From Corbicula japonica (taxonomy: Eukaryota > Mollusca > Bivalvia > Venerida > Cyrenidae): a stretch of DNA of 64,000 bases. The translations under genes were made by a program, and so were the position numbers. Shown here piece after piece: positions 1 through 12,113 of the stretch (position 1 is its first letter; every line of letters starts with the position of its first letter). The DNA is taken from NCBI GenBank assembly GCA_038501625.1, contig JAZAYU010000011.1, positions 8,936,849 through 9,000,848 on the forward strand, given 5' to 3'. Under the pieces are notes generated by a model. The model made no database searches, had not been told where the DNA came from, and worked only from the letters and a program-made list of their open reading frames with translations.

Positions 1-925
1 ATAAGCATTTAATAAATATCGATTACGAGAATAAAGTTTATTTATCATATTTCAAGTGCTAAGTAGAGCAAATTGTTTTCAAAAGCAAGATCTCAACATT
101 AAATCTCTTACTTTGTTATATCAAAAATTGTAATTTAAATATGTTTTAATTATCATAATTTTAATTATATTTAGTCAAAAAGTATCAAAAACCCTTTCAA
201 ATGTTGATCTATGTCGTGAGTATTTTAGTTATACTCAGTACAATACGCTTCAAAGTACTCAGTATACCCAGTACACTAAAATAATATACCCCGTACACTA
301 GGCGCGTGTATTTTTTGTCTCTGTAGAAGTCAATTTTTTGTCTATCTTGCTAAAAATTGGAATGTGAGTACGTGAGGAAAAATAAAAGAAAACTGCCGAT
401 TCAGATTTTTTTATTTATGGACGAAACAAATTATGAAACTAGACTTTCGGTACTTGGACATCAATTTCTCCCGTGAGCAACGGTGAATTTTGACAAATAT
501 TTGAACAAATATTGTTTTATTGGTTGATACTTGTACTTGTATGATATAAGGCTTTTATTAAGGGAAATACAAAATTAAACCCGGGTCAGATAAGTGTCAA
601 ATGAGCTTAGAAATTGAATTTTTCTTACCTCTGGTAACTTCTTACAACTTTGTTTTGACTCATAAACGCGGTTATATCCGGTGTCCGGTCCCATACTGTG
701 TATATATTAAGTGAAGTTTTACCAATTAAGAAACCATGGTAACTTCACTACGTGATGTTCCCTAAGGGTTTCTTGTTAATCCCACTTAATATACACTAAC
801 TATAACATAAAAGCAGATTTTGTCATTTGCCTTTATTAAGTGCTTTTCTACTGGGCCCCTTGATCAGCTGATTGTATAGTAGACTTTAATTACAATAATT
901 AAATACTTTTATTTAACAGTCTACT
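1..925. other. AT-rich gene-free stretch
   Basis: No convincing coding exon is seen. Around 215-300 there are repeated CAGTAC/GTACTC-type words like those at the ends of the large hAT-like element further right. This may be a degraded relative of that family. Nothing else is recognisable. Confidence 0.5.
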
Positions 926-1155
926 CCATATATTATGGGTATTATCACATGCACCACCAGTGTAGATCCAGTTCAGCAGGCACATTCCTTTGGTTTAATA
1001 AGGATCTACACTGTTCACCTCTTGATCAGAAATAACCCAATAAATCTAACAGTGAACACAAATTTAGATCCACATCAGATGGCATGGATGTGCTCATTGA
1101 TCAGGATTAACACTGTTTGCCCACATGATAAAAGAGTATTAATGGAGTAAAAGGT
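926..1155. mobile_element. Degenerate copy of the TTAA/CCCTTT MITE family
   Basis: The internal words (AGTGTAGATCCAG, AGGATCTACACTG, GATCCACATCAGA) and the 3' GGAGTAAAAGG match the intact MITEs at 1390 and 60280. The terminal TTAACCC is lost. It is non-coding; the short open frame here is made of repeat sequence. Confidence 0.5.
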
Positions 1156-1302
1156 TCAGTATTAATTTGTAAAAGTATAACTGCAATTAAAATGTTATTT
1201 GATATTTATAGACTTGTACACTTTTTACAAACATGCAAAACAATATTTCCTTATGATAATCATTTTACAGAGTGTACAGCACACTAAATGAAACATGAAC
1301 AT

Positions 1303-1372
1303 GACTGGTCACCTTTTTAGCCAATCAGATGCTTGAGATTTGAGACTGGTCTCCAATCTCAGTTTTATGATC
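1303..1372. repeat. Half copy of a palindromic foldback repeat
   Basis: The words AGCCAATCAGATGCTTGAG and GAGACTGGT followed by CAATCTCAG match one arm of the complete palindromes at 48649-48780 and 54070-54195. Only one arm remains recognisable here. Confidence 0.6.
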
Positions 1373-1389
1373 TTGGGCCCTTGTATAAT

Positions 1390-1538
1390 TTAACCCTCTC
1401 CTCCACAGATACACCTTTACTGCATGGGCGAACAGTTTAGATCTAGGTCAGCCGGCACATGCGTGGATGTGCCAACTGATCTGGATCTACACTGGTCGCA
1501 CATGCGTAAGAATGAATATAAATGGAGGAAAGGGTTAA
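1390..1538. mobile_element. piggyBac-like MITE, 149 bp including TTAA sites
   Basis: The element starts TTAACCCTCTCCTCC and ends GGAGGAAAGGGTTAA, so it has near-perfect terminal inverted repeats with TTAA at each edge. TTAA duplication with CCC/GGG ends is the established signature of piggyBac-type elements. The interior carries GATCTGGATCTACACTGGTC, shared with other copies at 926, 21911 and 60280. There is no transposase. It ends 3 nt from the stop of the Q-rich candidate exon to its right. Confidence 0.75.
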
Positions 1539-1541
1539 CTG

Positions 1542-1755
1542 TTACAGCAAGGGGATGTAACCGCTGTGAGGTGTTTGAACAGTACCTTTCTGATTTCCTC
1601 TGTTGCCACCTAGTTGGTTTCCACCATGATGTTGTTGGTAAACAGATTGTTGTCGGTAACCACCATGTTGTTTTTGGCTTTTACCATATTGTTGTTTATG
1701 AATTCCACTTCCATTTCCACTATATATTTGCACGTCTTGCTGCATTATTGGCCGC
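1542..1755 (-). CDS. Candidate terminal exon of a Q/G/N-rich protein (copy A)
   Basis: On the minus strand a splice acceptor (TTGGTACAG) precedes an open frame of about 70 codons rich in Gln, Gly, Asn and His. It begins RPIMQQDVQIYSGNGSG, contains KQQYGKSQKQHGGYRQQ, and stops at 1544-1542. It is homologous to the candidate exon at 14752-14917, with the same acceptor position and the same phase (one nucleotide before the first full codon). The homology continues into the upstream intron-like sequence to about 1870. Conservation of frame and composition between two copies is the only support. No upstream exon was found and the family is unknown. It could be the last exon of an RNA-associated low-complexity protein or a duplicated pseudo-exon. 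Confidence 0.3.
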
Positions 1756-1869
1756 CTGTACCAATTGAACATCATAACTCATATCATACAAATATTCAAA
1801 TATCACATAACTGATTGGCATGAAGAAAAATGATTATTTATGGACAATGTTCTGTGCATATGTGTATTT

Positions 1870-2749
1870 ACTGGACAGGTATAAAACTGAATAAAATAGA
1901 GGATATTAATTGTTGTTAGGACCAAATATCAAACACTTTTTGGATACTACGAATTTCGATTTCAGTTAGATTTTTGCTTGCAACCAAATTAGTATAGACA
2001 TACTCACCTATAAGTAAACAAAGATAGGCATGGTTTTCATGCTTTTTGCATGGGTACATGTAAGTGACAACATGAGACATTAGAAGATGTGTTAGGATTT
2101 TGATTTCTTTAACATTAAAATCTATGTTGTTTTAAATTAGGGTTGTTGTTGTTGTTGTTGTTGTTGTTATTGTTGTTGTTTTAAAATAAAACTGGTTGGC
2201 ACTGAAAGGGAACATTTAAGTGAAAATATTAATTCATTATTTTTTATTCATTTGAGTGAAAATTGTTTTATTTTGACATTGGGCATAATATTATTTGTCT
2301 CTTTCACAGTTATTCTAACCATTATACATTCTAAATAACATTTATAATAGATTTGGACAAGTTGAATTTGGGTGTCAAATAGGTTGAATTATTCAAAATG
2401 CAAGAAAAATCATTTTTTCATTTTGCCACCTCATAGTTTTCAAACGAACAGAACTAGCAAAAATTCTTCAAAAAAAACATATAGGCCCTACCGTTTACTC
2501 CTTGAAGGCTTGATTCAAGCATGCATTTTAAATAATCCTTGTTACATAGCAAAATAATCAGTACAGACAATTAATCAGTTTCGGCATTATTCATAATCTT
2601 GATTTAAAAAAAAAAAAATTGGTCAAGAAATCATTGTGTGTTCTAGCAACATCACTCTAAATAAGACAAATGCTGCAAGAACACCATGATTTCTTAACAC
2701 ATTTTAAAATTTAAACTCAAATGTGCTGGAACTGATTGAATGTTGGAAC
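1870..2749. other. Gene-free AT-rich stretch with a (TTG)n microsatellite
   Basis: A (TGT)n tract lies at about 2142-2181. No exon with plausible splice sites or recognisable protein was found. The right end is the flank of the hAT-like element, including the left target-site copy GTTGGAAC at 2742-2749. Confidence 0.5.
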
Positions 2750-3182
2750 CAGGGTTTCACTATTCATACTTGTACTCGTACTCGTACTTACGTGAGTACC
2801 AATTTTCAAGTACTCAGCAGGACTCGGTACTCATATAAAATTACAAGTACAAGTACTCGTACTTACTTAAGTACTGAAGAAAAATGGCCAGTACTTATGA
2901 GTACTTTACGAGTACTATATGAGTACTTTCTTACTACAACGAAATAATATGAAATATTTAAAAAAACACTTAACCAATTTACAGTAAGTGTAAATATAAT
3001 TGGAATGGTAAGAAATAATTCACTAATTTTACATATTGGGCAGGGTATTAAACAACTTTTGTATATGCTGTTATGTAGATTTACTTACTTGTTCTTATAC
3101 TATTTCATGCATTATATTAAATCATTAAATAATTTATTATAGTTGTCAATGGTTGAAACAAATTACTAAATTTACAGTGCAT

Positions 3183-3964
3183 TCTATTTTAGAAATAATC
3201 AATAGCTTCCGGTGAATTATCGCAGGATAATTCACGGGGCGGAGTTCAGATGCGTAAGGATATATCACGAGGGGCGTAGCCCCGAGTGACATATATCTAC
3301 GCAGCTGAACGACGCCCCGTGAATTATCCTGCGATAATTCACCGGAAGCTATTGATTATTTCAATTCTAACACGACACATCTGACTTAATAAGCAAAATA
3401 ACCATAACTCAATTTTAGCGCGTTGTAATAAACGCAAATGGGTTATAAGGTCGGCAGTTAGTGTTTACTCCCTAAACATCTCCATAATTCAAAAACTGAT
3501 AATAATTAAAAGATTGAATAACAAACTTGAATACATGTCCATCCAACCGCGCATCCAGCACTCTCCAGTCGTCGTTCGAACCGTATTTGTCATTCCAACG
3601 GTTTAATACTGCACCAGGAAATAACATGTAAACAACGGAAATGACGTGACGTTGTTAAAATGGCGCGTTAACGTCTCCTTAACGTTGCCGCAAAATAGCG
3701 GAAAATAATAATAGTATTTTATCTAAATATATAAAATAAACATTATTTTATTACTGTGGTATCATCACATTACGAGCAATAATTTCGCGTATTGTGTGCT
3801 TTCTTAAACTTCGCGAAATTAAATCCCAGCATAAAATACAATTGTCACGTGATAAGTTTATACCGACAGGTATTTAGTAATAGCAGTGCCCACGCGCGGT
3901 GAATTATCGTGTAATAATTCACGGCAAATTCAATGGGAAAAACGTCAAGTCGTGTTAGAATAGA
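3183..3964. mobile_element. Foldback/TIR element with a 170-bp palindrome
   Basis: Positions 3192-3361 are almost fully self-complementary. The arms carry GCTTCCGGTGAATTATCG and its reverse complement, with an inner palindrome around GGGGCGTAGCCCC. TTCTAACACGAC near 3364 recurs inverted as GTCGTGTTAGAA near 3948-3959. A partial arm (GGTGAATTATCG...ATAATTCACGG) sits at 3894-3925. This looks like a compound foldback element, possibly with one end duplicated. It has no coding capacity. Confidence 0.55.
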
Positions 3965-4699
3965 TTATAAGATTTAGCAATGGAGTCAACAGAACTGATT
4001 ATCACCTTTTATAATACAATGGAAGATGACACGTTTTTTTTCACCTTTGCAAATATGATTATGGTGTGACCAGATAGGTGTAGATGTCACTTTTGAAAGG
4101 CTAATGATGTTACTATGCAACACCTGTGACTATTCAATGTATTGACAGTTGAACTAGTTGTTGATGGTCACTTTTTTCAATAATGGAATACTTATGATTT
4201 CTCTGTGTGTATATATTTGTTTGTCTATTGACAATGTCAATAATAAAATTATTATTACTTCATTATAAATTAAATTATATGAGCATACAACATTGAATTA
4301 TTGTATAGTATGCTATATAAATATAACAAGAGGGCCATGATGGCCCTGTATCGCTCACCTGAGTACAAAAGTACTTTCAGCTTTACCCCAGGGCCAACAT
4401 TTAAATAATGCTGGTAAAGGGTCTCTTTACAATACTCAACACGAAATATCTAAGGTCTAGTCGCATTAGTTTCAGAGAACAAGGGGTGTAGTTTGACACT
4501 AGCAAACATTCTACATGTCTTCAGTTCTTACTATTTAGCTCTATGAAAAAATTGATAAGCCCCTGGGTGGGGCCAATTCGAGCCTGGGGTCATGATATGT
4601 ATAAACGTGGTAAAGGTCCACAAAGTGATGTTACATGTAAAAATTCTAAGCTCTATGTGTAATGGTTCTAGAGAAGAAGACTTTTACAAGATTTTTCCT

Positions 4700-5370
4700 A
4701 AATAATTCTATGTAAAATGGGCGACCCCTGTGGCTGGGCCAATTTTGACCCAAGGGCCATAATTTGAACAACTTTGTTAGAGGTCCATTAGACAATGTTT
4801 CATGCCAAATATCTAACCTCTAGCCATTGCGGTTTTGGAGAAGAAGATTTTTTAAGTTTTTGCTATATATTGATATAAGGAAAACCCATGACCTCTGGGG
4901 CGGGGCAAATTTTGACCCCAGGGCCATAATTTGAACAACTTTGTTAGAGGTCTATTAGACAATGTTTCATGCCAAATATCTAACCTCTGGCCATTGCAGT
5001 TTCGGAGAAGAAGATTTTTTAAGTTTTTGCTATATATTGATTTAAGGAAAACCCATGACCTCTGGGGCGGGGCAAATTTTGACCCCAGGGCCATAATTTG
5101 AACAACTTTGTTAGAGGTCCATTAGACATTGTTTCATGCCAAATATCTAACCTCTGGCCATTGCGGTTTCGGAGATGAAGATTTTTTAAGTTTTTGCAAT
5201 ATATTGATATAAGGAAAACCCATGACCTCTGGGGCGGGGCAAATTTTGACCCCAGTGCCATAATTTGAACAACTTTGTTAGAGGTCTATTAGACAATGTT
5301 TCATGCCAAATATCTAACCTCTGGCCATTGCGGTTTCGGAAAAGAAGATGTTTTAAGTTTTTGCTGTATA
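4700..5370. repeat. Tandem units of about 167 bp in element 1
   Basis: Four or so units share GACCTCTGGGGCGGGGC, GGGCCATAATTTGAACAAC and AAGAAGATTTTTTAAG. The same unit resumes at 10787-11300, after the inserted element 2. The short minus-strand open frames here are products of the repeat. Confidence 0.8.
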
Positions 5371-5528
5371 CTGATCCAAGAGGGCCATGATGGCCCTGTA
5401 TCGCTCACCTGAGTACAAAAGTACTTTCAGCTTTACCCCAGGGCCAACATTTAAATAATGCTGGTAAAGGGTCTCTTTACTATACTCAACACGAAATATC
5501 TAAGGTCTAGTCGCATTAGTTTCAGAGA

Positions 5529-8408
5529 CAAGAGGGCCATGATGGCCCTTTATCGCTCACCTGAGTACAACAAAGTTATTTTAAGTAACAGTGACCTAGA
5601 CCCAGATGACCCATATTCAAACTCGTGCGAGAAATCATTGGGACAAACATCCTGACCAAGTTTCATGACAATTGGAGCAAAAATGTGACCACTAGAGTGT
5701 TAACAAGAAAATTCTATTTTTAGTAACAGTGACCTAGTTTTTGGACCCAGATGACCCATATCTGAACTCGTCCGAGAAATCATTGGAAAAAACATCCAGA
5801 CCAAGTCTCATGACAATCAGAGCAAAAATGTGACGGCTAGAGTGTTAACAAGAAAATTCTATTTTTAGTAACAGTGACCTAGTTTTTGGATGCAGATGAC
5901 CCATATTCGAACTCATCCAAGAAATCATTGGGACAAACATTCTGACCAAGTTTCATGACAATCGAATCAAAAATGTGACCGCTAGAGTGTTAAATAGAAA
6001 ATTCTATTTTTAGTAACAGTGACCTTGTTTTTGGACCCACATGACCCATATTCGAACTCGTCCAAGAAATCATTGGGACAAACATCCTGACAAAGTTTCA
6101 TGACAATCGGAGCAAAAATGTGACCGCTAGAGTGTTAACAAGAAAATTCTATTTTTAGTAACAGTCACCTAGTTTTTGGACCCAGATGACCCATATTCAA
6201 ACTCATCCGAGAAATCATTGGGACAAACATTCTGACCAAGTTTCATGACAATCGGAGCAAAAATGTGACCCCTAGAGTGTTACCTAGAAAATTCTATTTT
6301 TAGTAACAGTGACCTAGTTTTTGGACCCAGATGACCAATTTTCCAACTTGTCCGAGAAATCATTGGGACAAACATCCTGACAAAGTTTCATGACAATCGG
6401 AGCAAAAATGTGACCGCTAGAGTGTTAACAAGAAAATTCTATTTTTAGAAACAGTGACCTAGTTTTTGGACCCACATGACCCATATTCGAACTTGTCCAA
6501 GAAATCGTTGGGACAAACATCCTGACCAAGTTTCATGGCAATCGGAGCAAAAATGTGACCGCTAGAGTGTTAACAAGAAAATTCTATTTTAAGTAACAGT
6601 GACCTACTTTTTGGACCAACAAGACCCATATCCGAACTCGTCCTAGAATCATTGGGACAAACATCCTGACCAAGTTTCATGACAATCAGAGCAAAAATGT
6701 GACCGCTAGAGTGTTAACAAGAAAATTCTATTTTTAGTAACAGTGACCTAGTTTTTGGACCCACATGACCCATATTCAAATTCATCCAAGAAATCATTGG
6801 GACAAACATTCTGACCAAGTTTCATGACAATCAGAGCAATAATGTGACCGCTAGAGTGTTAACAAGAAAATTCTATTTTTAGTAACAGTGACCTAGTTTT
6901 TGGATGCATATGACCCATATTCGAACTCATCCAAGAAATCATTGGGACAAACATCCTGACCAAGTTTCATGACAATCAGATAAAAAAATGTGACCGCTAG
7001 AGTGTTAAATAGAAAATTCTATTTTTAGTAACAGTGACCTTGTTTTTGGACCCACATGACCCATATTCAAACTCATCCAAGAAATCATTGGGACAAACAT
7101 TCTAACAAAGTTTCATGACAATCGGAGCAAAAATGTGACCGCTAGAGTGTTAACAAGAAAATTCTATTTTTAGTAACAGTGACCTAGTTTTTGGACCCAG
7201 ATGACCCATATTGAAACTCGTCCGAGAAATCATTGGGACAAACATTCTGCCCAAGTTTCATGACAATCGAATCAAAAATGTGACCGCTAGAGTGTTAAAT
7301 AGAAAATTCTATTTTTAGTAACAGTGACCTTGTTTTTGGACCCACATGACCCATATTGAAACTCATCTGAGAAATCATTGGGACAAACATCCTGACCAAG
7401 TTTCATGACAATGGGAGCAAAAATGTGACTGCTAGAGTGTTAACAAGAAAATTCTATTTTTAGTAACAGTGACCTAGTTTTTGGACCCACATGACCCATA
7501 TTCGAACTTGTCCAAGAAATCATTGGGACAAACATCCTGACCAAGTTTCATGACAATCGGAGCAAAAATGTGACGGCTAGAGTGTTAACAAGAAAATTCT
7601 ATTTTAAGTAACAGTGACCTACTTTTTGGACCCACATGACCCATATCCGAACTCGTCCTAGAAATCATTGGGACAAACATCCTGACCAAGTTTCATGACA
7701 ATCCGAGCAAAAATGTGACCGCTAAAGTGTTAACAAGAAAATTCTATTTTTAGTAACAGTGACCTAGTTTTTGGACCCACATGACCCATATTAAAATTCA
7801 TCCAAGAAATCATTGGGACAAACATTCTGACCAAGTTTCATGACAATCAGAGCAATAATGTGACCGCTAGAGTGTTAACAAGAAAATTCTATTTTTAGAA
7901 ACAGTGACCTCGTTTTAGGACGCCGATGACCCATATTCAAACTCGTCCAAGAAATCATTGGGACAAACATCCTGACCAAGTTTCATGACAATCAGAGCAA
8001 AAATGTGACCGCTAGAGTGTTAACAAGAAAATTCTATTTTTAGTAACAGTGACCTAGTTTTAGGACCCACATGACCCATATTCAAACTCGTCCGAGAAAT
8101 CATTGGGACAAACATCCTGACCAAGTTTCATGACAATCGGAGCAAAAATATAACCGCTAGAGTGTTAACAAGAAAATTCTATTTTTAGTAACAGTGACCT
8201 AGTTTTTGGACCCAGATGACCCATATTCGAACTCGTCCAAGAAATCATTGGGACAAACATCCTGACCAAGTTTCATGACAATCGGAGCAAAAATGTGACT
8301 GCTAGAGTGTTAACGAACTAAGTGTGGACAGACGACAGACGACGGACGACGGATGACGGACATTCATCGATCCTAAAAGCTCACCCTGAGCCAGCTCAGG
8401 TGAGCTAA
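5529..8408 (+). mobile_element. Innermost Helitron-like element 3 with 145-bp satellite
   Basis: It starts CAAGAGGGCCATGATGGCC and ends with a hairpin (AGCTCACC...GGTGAGCT) then CTAA. The host sequence on either side (TTTCAGAGA / AAAATGATAATTTATG) rejoins to match the uninterrupted paralogous site near 8718-8750 (TTTCGGAGAAAAATGATTTT). Insertion therefore left no target duplication longer than a base or two. The body is the 145-bp array listed separately, followed by GACGGACGACGGATGACGGAC. Confidence 0.65.
5576..8320. repeat. 145-bp satellite array, about 19 units
   Basis: Each unit runs AGTAACAGTGACCTAGTTTT ... GACCCATATTCGAACTCG ... AATCATTGGGACAAACAT ... GACCGCTAGAGTGTTAAC ... GAAAATTCTATTTTT. 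Units differ by scattered substitutions. The array has clear sequence homology with the 145-bp units at 61050-63180. Non-coding. Confidence 0.9.
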
Positions 8409-8879
8409 AAAATGATAATTTATGTTTTCCTATATAAATCAATGCAAACTAAGAGAACCCTGGGGTGTGGCCAATTTTGGCCCAGGGGACATAATTTGAA
8501 CAAACTTGGAAGATATCCACTAGACAATGCTAAATACCATATATCTAAGCTGAAGGCATTGAGGTTTCCAGTAAGAAGAATTTTAAAAATTGCCCTTTTT
8601 ACATATTAAGGACCCCCGCGGCGGAGCCAATATTGACCCCAGGGCTAACATTTAAACAATGTTGGTAAAGGGTCTCTTCACAATACTCAACACCAAATAT
8701 CTAAGGTCTAGTCCTATTAGTTTCGGAGAAAAATGATTTTTCATGTTTTTCCTACATAACTATAATGTAAACCAAGAGAACCTTAGGGCGTGGCAGATTT
8801 TGGCCCAGAGGACACAATTTGAACAAATTTAGTAGACATCCATTAGACAATGCTACTTACAAAATATCTAAGCTGTACG

Positions 8880-10580
8880 CATTGTGCTTTGTGAGAAGAA
8901 GCTTTTTAAAGATTTCCTATATAAGTCTATGTAAAATGAAGTGACCCCTGGGGCGGGGCCAATTTTGACCCCAGGGAAATAATTTGAACAATCTTTGTAG
9001 AGTTCCACTAGAGGGTGCTAAATGCCAAATATCTAAGCTCTATGCCTTGTGGTTTCAGACAAGAAGATTTTTAAAGTTTTTCCTATATAAGTCTATGTAA
9101 AATGAAGTGACCCCTGGGGCGGGGCCAATTTTGACCCCAGGGAAATAATTTGAACAATCTTTTTAGAGTTCCACTAGAGGGTGCTAAATGCCAAATATCT
9201 AAGCTCTAGGCCTTGTGGTTTCAGACAAGAAGATTTTTAAAGTTTTTCCTATATAAGTCTATGTAAATAAAGTGACCCCTGGGGTGGGGCCAATTTTGAC
9301 CCCAGGGAAATAATTTGAACAATCTTTGTAGAGTTCCACTAGAGGATGCTAAATGCCAAATATCTAAGCTCTAGGCCTTGTGGTTTCAGACAAGAAGATT
9401 TTTAAAGTTTTTCCTATATAAGTCTATATAAAATGAAGTGACCCCTGGGGCGGGGCCAATTTTGACCCCAGGGAAATAATTTGAACAATCTTTGTAGAGT
9501 TTCACTAGAGGGTGCAAAATGCCAAATATCTAAGCTCTAGGCCTTGTGGTTTCAGACAAGAAGATTTTTAAAGTTTTTCCTATATAAGTCTATCTAAAAT
9601 GAAGTGACCACTGGGGCGGGGCCAATTTTGACCCCAGGGAAATAATTTGAACAATCTTTGTAGAGTTCAACTAGAGGGTGCTAAATGCCAAATATCTAAG
9701 CTCTAGGCCTTGTGGTTTCAGACAAGAAGATTTTTAAAGTTTTTCCTATATAAGTCTATGTAAAATGAAGTGACCCCTGGGGCGGGGCCAATTTTGACCC
9801 CAGGGAAATAATTTGAACAATCTTTGTAGAGCTCCACTAGAGGGTGCTAAATGCCAAATATCTAAGCTCTAGGACTAGTGGTTTCAGACAAGAAGATTTT
9901 AAAAGTTTTTCCTATATAAGTCTATGTAAAATGAAGTGACCCCTGGGGCGGGGCCAATTTTGACCCCAGGGAAATAATTTGAACAATCTTTATAGAGTTC
10001 CACTAGAGGGTGCTAAATGCCAAATATCTAAGCTCTAGGCCTTGTGGTTTCAGACAAGAAGATTTTTAAAGTTTTTCCTATATAAGTCTATATAAAATGA
10101 AGTGACCCCTGGGGTGGGGCCAATTTTGACCCCAGGGAAATAATTTGAACAATCTTTGTAGAGTTTCACTAGAGGGTGCAAAATGCCAAATATCTAAGCT
10201 CTATGCCTTGTGGTTTCAGACAAGAAGATTTTTAAAGTTTTTCCTATAAAAGTCTATGTAAAATGAAGTGACCCCTGGGGCGGGGCCAATTTTGACCCCA
10301 GGGAAATAATTTGAACAACCTGTAGAGTTCAACTACAGGGTGCTAAATGCCAAATATCTACGCTCTAGGCCTTGTGGTTTCAGACAAGAAGATTTTTAAA
10401 GTTTTTCCTATATAAGTCTATGTAAAATGAAGTGACCCCTGGGGCGGGGCCAATTTTGACCCCAGGGAAATAATTTGAACAATCTTTGTAGAGCTCCACT
10501 AGAGGGTGCTAAATGCCAAATATCTAAGCTCTAGGACTAGTGGTTTCAGACAAGAAGATTTTTAAAGTTTTTCCTTTCGG
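8880..10580. repeat. 166-bp tandem array in element 2, about 10 units
   Basis: Units contain GAAGTGACCCCTGGGGCGGG, AATTTTGACCCCAGGGAAAT, GCCAAATATCTAAGCTCTAG and AGACAAGAAGATTTTTAAAG. Spacing between successive units is about 165-166 bp (for example starts at 8938 and 9104). The same unit fills element 4 at 31.4-32.9 kb. Confidence 0.9.
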
Positions 10581-11727
10581 TTGCCATGGCAACCAGAGTT
10601 ATGCATGGAATTGATTTCTTTGAACAACTTTAGAAGAGCTTCATGCAAGGAACATCCGTGGCAAGTTTCATCAAAATTGGCCAAGCCGTTTCAGAGAAGA
10701 AGTCAATTGAAGCAATTGTTGACGACGGACGACGGACATCAGGCGGTCACAAAAGCTCACCTTGTCACTTTGTGACAGGTGAGCTAATAAGGAAAACCGA
10801 TGACCTCTGGGGCGGGGCAAATTTTGACCCCAGGGCCATAATTTGAACAACTTTGTTAGAGGTCCATTAGGCAATGTTTCATGCTAAATATCTAACCTCT
10901 GGCCATTGCGGTTTCGGAGAAGAAGATTTTTTAAGTTTTTGCTATATATTGATATAAGGAAAACCCATGACCTCTGGGGCGGGGCAAATTTTGAACCCAG
11001 GGCTATAATTTTATCAATCTTAGTAGAGGACCACTAGGTGATGCTACACACCAAATATCAAAGTTCTAGGCCTTACAGTATCAGAGAAGAAGATTTTTTA
11101 AGTTTTTGCTATATATTGATATAAGGAAAACCCATGACCTCTGGGGCGGGGCAAATTTTGACCCCAGGGCCATAATTTGAACAACTTTGTTAGAGGTCCA
11201 TCAGACAATGTTTCATGCCAAATATCTAACTTCTAGCCATTGCGGTTTTGGAGAAGAAGATTTTTTAAGTTTTTGCTATATATTTATAAGGAAAACACAT
11301 GACCCCACCCGGGCGGGGCCAATTTTGACCCCAGGGCTATAATTTGAACAATCTTGGTAGAGGACCACTAAGTGATGCTACACACCAAATATCAAAGTTC
11401 TAGGCCTTACGGTTTCAGAGAAGATTTTTAAAATTTTCATGTTCAAAATCTATTTTTATCCTCTGTGACCTAGATAGGCAATGGACTGGAACCATTTGAA
11501 CAATTTTGGTAAAGCTTCATGCAAGTAACATTCCTGCCAAGTTTCAGCAAGATTGGCCCAGGAGTTCAGGAGAAGAAGTCGTTTGAAGAAAAGTTGACGA
11601 CGCACGGACGGACGACGGACATCAGGCGATCACAAAAGCTCGCCATGAGCACTTCGTGCTCAGGTGAGCTAAAAATAATACTACCGGTATAAGTTTTTGT
11701 ACTCGCAAAAAACCTGGGGAGTACATT

Positions 11728-12056
11728 CAGGGCTTTTTCAGCTAGTCTCATGGGGCCCAAAATGGGCCCCATTCCCAATACAAAATAGGAGCCATTTTTC
11801 CCAATTTCAAGAAAAAAATTCCCAATTTTAAGAAAAAAATTCCCATTTCAACAGTAATAACTTATTTTGCCTATAAAATAGAAACAAACAAGAGAATCTA
11901 TGTAATCAAGGGACTTTTCAAATGACAAAATTAGTTTGTTTACTTTTGATCAGTGATCTGTTAAACCTACATTCCTTGAATCTATGTATGTACCGTGTAA
12001 AAAATTCCCAATTTGAGCAGGGGCCTTTATACCTTAATACCCCTGAAAAAGCCCTG
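11728..12056. mobile_element. 329-bp TIR MITE with 5-bp target duplication
   Basis: The termini CAGGGCTTTTTCAG and CTGAAAAAGCCCTG are perfect inverted repeats. ACATT flanks both sides (11723-11727 and 12057-12061). The interior has the palindromic GGGCCCAAAATGGGCCCC and repeated AATTCCCAATTT words. It interrupts hAT-like subterminal sequence. No coding capacity. Confidence 0.75.
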
Positions 12057-12113
12057 ACATTAAGTAGTACTCAGTAATTACTTAAGTACACTCACAAAAG
12101 TGAGTACACAGTA

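Larger units (their letters stand above)
5377..10786 (+). mobile_element. Helitron-like element 2, inserted in element 1 and itself interrupted
   Basis: It starts CAAGAGGGCCATGATGGCC and ends ...GTGACAGGTGAGCTA(A). Its 3' region (CGGTTGCCATGGCAACC, GACGACGGACGACGGACATC, then AAAGCTCACC...GGTGAGC) is shared with element 4 at 31342-33148. The 167-bp unit of element 1 breaks at ...ACTGAT and continues as ATAAGGAAAACC at 10787, so the host sequence rejoins with no long duplication. It is interrupted by element 3 between 5529 and 8408. Confidence 0.6.
4326..11672 (+). mobile_element. Outermost Helitron-like element 1 (interrupted)
   Basis: The 5' end is ACAAGAGGGCCATGATGGCC, with a small hairpin formed by GGGCCATGATGGCCC, followed by CGCTCACCTGAG. 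The 3' end has a hairpin region (GCTCGCCATGAGC...GTGCTCAGGTGAGC) and terminates CTAA. A 3' hairpin followed by CTRR is a known Helitron hallmark. CTCAGGTGAGC at the 3' end mirrors the 5' CGCTCACCTGAG, as in Helentron-type relatives. The body is tandem units of about 167 bp (for example starts near 4869, 5036 and 5203) around GGGGCGGGGC. It is interrupted at about 5376 by element 2 and resumes at about 10787. No Rep/helicase is encoded. Confidence 0.6.
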
